This document shows, piece by piece, positions 60,096-64,000 of a DNA stretch of 64,000 nucleotides. Within the stretch, counting starts at the first letter, position 1; each line of letters starts with the position of its first letter. Source of the DNA: Camellia lanceoleosa (lineage: Eukaryota; Streptophyta; Magnoliopsida; Ericales; Theaceae); contig CM045763.1 in assembly GCA_025200525.1 (NCBI GenBank), positions 91,419,944-91,483,943 on the forward strand. Reading direction: 5' to 3'. Made by a program: the position numbers and the translations under genes. The notes under the pieces were generated by a model. The model was not told the origin of the DNA. It saw only the letters and a list, made by a program, of their open reading frames with translations, and searched no databases.

Positions 60096-60700
60096 GTGGA
60101 AAGTGGGTGAAAAGATGGTGAAAAAATGGAGAAAATGAGAGAAAAAGGCAGAAAACTTGAAAAAGTCAACCCTATGAGAGAGAAAATGGAAGAAGAAGTC
60201 AAAAATCTGGAAAAAGTAAGAAACCCAGAAAAACCCGAGGAAAATAAGCCCAAAGTCATGAAAATCCCAAAAAAATCAACAAAACAAATTCCAATCAATT
60301 CAAAGTGAAGAGGGCCAAAGGTGTTTCGCGAATAAAGTTTATGTAGGGCGTTGGGAAATTTTTATAAAGCGCGAATCTAGAGAGAGGAAACACCTAGAGA
60401 GAGAGAGAGAGAAAGAGAGAGAGAGGGTTTTCAGTTGTGTGGGTGCGTGTAAAGTGAAACCTTGTGTTGTTTTAATAAAGACCCAAGTTGAAATGTCACT
60501 TTTGCCCCCGAAATGGCCACAGGTGGCCGACTGTCCACTTTGTGGCCAGCCGTCCCCTTTAGTGGCCCAGAGCTAGTTTTTGCTACCCTCTTGTCCAATC
60601 TGTGTATAAAAGATCCTGTTTTCATCTTGGGAAGAAGAATTAAGGTATTTAAAGTTGGTGCAGATTCCGAAGATCCCGAGATTGTGTTCCGGTTGCACCA
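60096..60700 (-). promoter_or_regulatory. Promoter region of PMD copy 2
   Basis: Reading leftward to the ATG at 60095: GGCC modules at 60565-60520 (GTGGCCACAAAGTGG-type), a CT tract on the minus strand (60425-60397), a TATA box CTTTATAAAAA (60371-60361), then an A/G-rich leader with AAAGTC words, homologous to 606-900. Element order matches the LTR promoters (GGCC module, then TATA, with a CT tract nearby). The promoter role is inferred. Confidence 0.55.
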
Positions 60701-61074
60701 TTCCAGTTCCCATTGCTTTTAATGCATCAATATGTCCCAATTTCAAATGTGAGCAAGTTGTATCCTTTTAAGCATTTTGGAGAACCTCTGAGTGGTATGT
60801 CAGAGATCATTGCAAGGTGCCTTCAAACATCGATTTCTATCTGTCTTTTCGATTTACATGTCTATTGCATAGAACATGCCTTGCATCTTATTTCGCATAC
60901 CTGTTTGCATAGAACATGCATTGCATCTTATTTCTGTTATCTATTACGTTGCATGGAGCATGCGCAATCACTGTACTCACATCAATTATATCACATTATA
61001 TCGCATTATGTGCATCGCATTTTTTGATTCTTGTATCCACCCTTGTCACGCGAGTGTGATTTGGGTTTTTTCCT
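60701..61074 (+). other. 3' spacer before the right-hand hairpin array
   Basis: No gene. 60860-60965 repeats GCATAGAACATGC words like those at 1390-1690, placing this in the same part of the spacer as the left-hand copy. Confidence 0.55.
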
Positions 61075-61850
61075 CCTTTATCTCACTACGCGGTAGTGTA
61101 CCTTGGTTTGTTTTTGTACCTCGCTATGCTGAAGTGTAGCTTGGTTTGTTTTTGTACCCTCTACACGGTAGTGTAGTTTGGGTTGTTTTGTTTCTCTCTA
61201 CATGGAAGTGTAGTTAGGATTGTTTCTTGTTAACCTCTCCATGCGGTAGTGTAGTTTGGTTTGCTTCTTGACCTCTCCACACGAAAGTGCAGTTAGGTTT
61301 GTTTTTGTTATCCTCTCTATGCAGAAGTGTAGTTAAGTTTATTTCCTATGTCCTCTCTACGCGGAAGTGTAATTAGGATCACCTCACTACATGGAAGTGT
61401 AGCCTGGTTGTTCTCGGTCCTCTCTACGCGGAAGTGTAGCTTGGTTTGTTCTTGTTGTCCTCTCTACGCGGAAGCGTAGTTAGGTTTGTTTTTGTTATTC
61501 TTTTTTCGTAAAAGTGTAGTTAGGATCACCATGCTACACGGAAGTGTAGCTTGGTTTGTTTTGGTTGTCCTCTCTACGTGGAAGTGTAGTTAGGATCACC
61601 TTTCTACGTGGTAGTGTAGTTTGGTAGTTTTTGTTATCCTCTCTACGCGGAAGTGTCGTTAGGATAACCTTTCTATGTGGTAGTGTAGTTTGGGTTATTT
61701 TGTTCTTCGCTATGCGGAAGTTTAGTTAGGATTGTTTCTCACCTCTCTATGTGGAAGTGTAGTTTGGCTTGTCTCTTGTTAACCTCTCTGCACCACGGAA
61801 GTGTGCTTTGGATTGTCTCTTATACACGGAAGTGTAGTTAAGATTGTTTC
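61075..61850 (+). repeat. Minisatellite of ~27-42 bp units, each with a 16-nt hairpin (about 21 copies)
   Basis: The core of each unit is CTACGCGGAAGTGTAG followed by TTAGGTTTGTTTTTGTTATC-like filler. Perfect six-base stems occur in CTACGCGGAAGCGTAG (near 61463) and CTACACGGAAGTGTAG (near 61534); most others have one G-T pair. About a dozen loops are GGAA, one is GAAA, and several are GGTA. It lies between the antisense PMD gene and the 3' LTR. Confidence 0.88.
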
Positions 61851-62000
61851 TCGTTTATTGCATTGCATTAGATCTCATCTTCATAATTTTCAGGCAGTAT
61901 GCTCGTTTGTATTCTCAACTGTTGCATCACATCATATATATTGTGCCATATTCTGCCCCTGAACTACGCTGGTTTGATTCCTTGCAATGGGATGTGTATG
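61851..62000 (+). other. 3' UTR end before LTR I
   Basis: CTGCCCCTGAACTACG and GTTTGATTCCTTGC match the reverse strand of 19955-20000 in element 1. The polypurine tract present there is missing here, so about 150 bp have been lost just before the LTR. Confidence 0.6.
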
Positions 62001-64000
62001 TGTTGACACCTCCTTTTTTACCACCCGTAAGGCTCAAGCATTTTGCCCGGTACACTCAATGATGAAAGCGGTGTTGTGCTTGAGGTCTGAACGAAGGGGC
62101 CATGTTTAAGCTCCGAAACAATCCCAAACATTCCATATTCCCACTAACTATACCCCGAAAATACATTTTTACACATTGTGCCACCCTATGTTGAGTCTGA
62201 AGCAAGAAAACAAGGGATTACATTAAGGCCCGGCCGTGCCTTATCGTTGGCCATGGCTATTGAAGGTCGACCGTGCCTTAGTAGTGAAAAACACTGTTCT
62301 GGGTGGGAGCCCGCCAACTGTTCATTTTTGAAGAAATTTATGACCCTTCTTACTCAAATTCTATAAAAACGACCAGATATCTCTGTTTTGAGAGTTAAAG
62401 TATGTCTAAAAAGCCTCTACACCTTCTTGAAAGCTCCTTCTTCTCCTTTTTCTTGTGCAAGCAACCCTTTGAGCAAGTCTATCACCTTGACTCTATATCC
62501 ATACATCATACACACCTTCACACCTTACCCTAGGAACCTTGGTTGAGCCTTGAACACCATAATTCAAGCTTGAGAGTGTGTTGGGACTTAGTTTGATTTG
62601 TAAACAAAAGCTTACTTCTTTGAGAGGTATAAGCTTGACATCCTCTCTTTTACTTATTGTTCTATCTATTGCTATCTAGTTCTTGTAGTTTTGTGTTGTT
62701 TTGATTTTGTTCCAAGCATTTAAGTTTGGCTTTGCAGAGCTACCAAAAGGGTAGAGAGAGTTTACACTCTTTCTTATACCTTTACCTATAGCTGAAATCC
62801 TTACTTTTACACTCTTTTTCTTTGCTCTCTAAATTGATTTTTAGAGTTTGAAAAAGGCTAAAAATCATGCTTTGAGGTTTCAAAAATGGAGAGGTTAGCC
62901 ACCCCTCCTTGTTCTTACTTACCAGCTTTGATTTCTCTCTTTGTTGTGTTGCTTTTTTTAGGCTATTTTCATGTACTTTAGGCCACTATTTTGCATCCAT
63001 TAAGGGTTATTTTAGGGCTGTTCTAAGTTGTTTAAATAGTTCATGCTTTGATTAGCTTGATTGTTGTCTCATAAGATTGTATACATAGCTTGTTGTATAT
63101 TGTTATAAGCTTTTCCTTATTTCCATGTTTAAGAACCTCTTTTAATAATCAACTTGCCATTCATCTCTTTCATTTGAGAGTTATTCCAATCGGTTGACGG
63201 TTATTCAAAACATAAACTAGCAATTTATGCTTAATGGCTTAATCTTTACGGAGGTTTATTGCCAACGGCATAGTCTCTTTTTCATGTTGAGAATCACCTC
63301 CCATTTGACATATTTCTCACTTAGTGGACGTAACAATCACCTTGGACTTAATGGATTAAAGGATGACAACGATTAATGAACTTGGCTTAAAATGAACCAA
63401 CTCACATAAAGAAAATGAGTTATATTGCTTGGATTTGGCCAGACATTATACCGAGTCCATTGTGTCAAGGGTTGTCTTACATCAATTCATGATGTTTTGA
63501 TAAACCTTGAAGCGTCTCTGCCACCCTTTTTGAGTTCACTCCATGATAGGAGGGAGGGATGGTTGTTGTTCATCACATTTATTGATCTTTGTCCAAATTA
63601 TACCCGAAATCATCAAGCAATCAACTTGCTCATTTATAGTTTTGAAAACGATTCCAACCTTCTCTCGAAGCTTTTCCATGACAGAGAAGTGTAAGAAGGA
63701 CAAACAGAGTTCAGAATAACTCTGTCTGCACTGTTTTCAATTCAAAGCACAAAACATAATTTTGCATCAAATTGAGGCACAACCAGCCTTCTTTACGCCT
63801 GACCAGGCTTCATTGAGGGCCGACCGGCCATCAATGTTTGGTCAGTAGTGTATTTTACAGAAAACAAGCCAAAATGGCTAAAAGTGAAACAGAACAGACC
63901 TAGGTAAACGGAGCTGTTCTTGGACACTGTGCATGCAACTCTTATGCATCCTTGCTTACCCCAATGTTATAGATTTATGCTCCGATTATTAGCGTTGTAA
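62001..64000 (+). mobile_element. LTR 'I' (5' 2 kb only), 3' LTR of the right-hand plus-strand element
   Basis: It begins TGTTGACACCTCC, followed by ACCACCCGTAAGGCTCAAGC and CACTCAATGATGAAAG. These are worn forms of the family start seen at 49878. TATAAAA is at 62362-62368; GGCC-type modules lie at 62231-62275 and 63815-63832. The family word GAGGTTAGCCACCCCTCCTT is at 62891-62910. It runs off the right edge. It is much less like F than A is like B. Confidence 0.75.

Overview
The window is nuclear DNA of a flowering plant, probably a eudicot. It is built almost entirely of decayed Ty3/gypsy LTR retrotransposons and shows no intact single-copy host gene. The internal regions belong to the Tat lineage (Ogre/Retand-like). 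The evidence is: LTRs of about 3.2-4.2 kb beginning TGTAGACACC and ending CTACA; a primer-binding site matching the 3' end of plant tRNA-Arg; a Gag zinc knuckle of the form C-x2-H-x4-H-x4-C; a pol carrying two RNase H domains before the integrase; and a long 3' spacer with antisense genes and minisatellite arrays. Every protein-coding region has stops or frameshifts, so this is an old, inactive nest.

Layout. 1-6275 is the 3' end of a plus-strand element: antisense plant-mobile-domain (PMD) pseudogene, minisatellite array, 3' LTR 'H'. 6276-11531 is a minus-strand element with a gag but no recognisable pol, and the start of its 5' LTR 'G'. At 11532 a plus-strand element with LTR 'F' is inserted in G; its leader and gag begin before 15644. 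A complete minus-strand element, 15645-35256 (LTRs A and B, 5-bp duplication CGCAG), interrupts that gag. Inside it lies a solo LTR of another family (K, 25567-27885). A further solo LTR (C, 35396-39149) splits the same gag again. Gag then continues to 41126, followed by a repeat-rich insertion and pol (42786-47180).

47181-62000 is the 3' spacer. It holds a DUF7745-like antisense gene with an intron (47922-49122) and a second antisense PMD pseudogene (exons from 60095 down to 49693). Solo LTR D (49878-57382) splits the last PMD exon, and solo LTR E (52017-55672) sits inside D. An array of 16-nt hairpins (61075-61850) and a 3' LTR 'I' (62001 onward) follow. F and I are too unlike to be obvious sister LTRs, so the plus-strand element may be a recombinant or two abutting elements.

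The most unusual signal is in the 3' spacers. Three elements carry minisatellite arrays of unrelated sequence, yet in each the unit folds into a short hairpin whose arms change together between copies. In two of them many loops are of the GNRA or UNCG tetraloop type. The antisense genes keep their introns, one of which is 147 nt in two independent elements. A GGCC-rich inverted-repeat module precedes the TATA box of the LTRs and also of the antisense genes.

All calls were made by reading the sequence. No alignment, folding program or database search was run.
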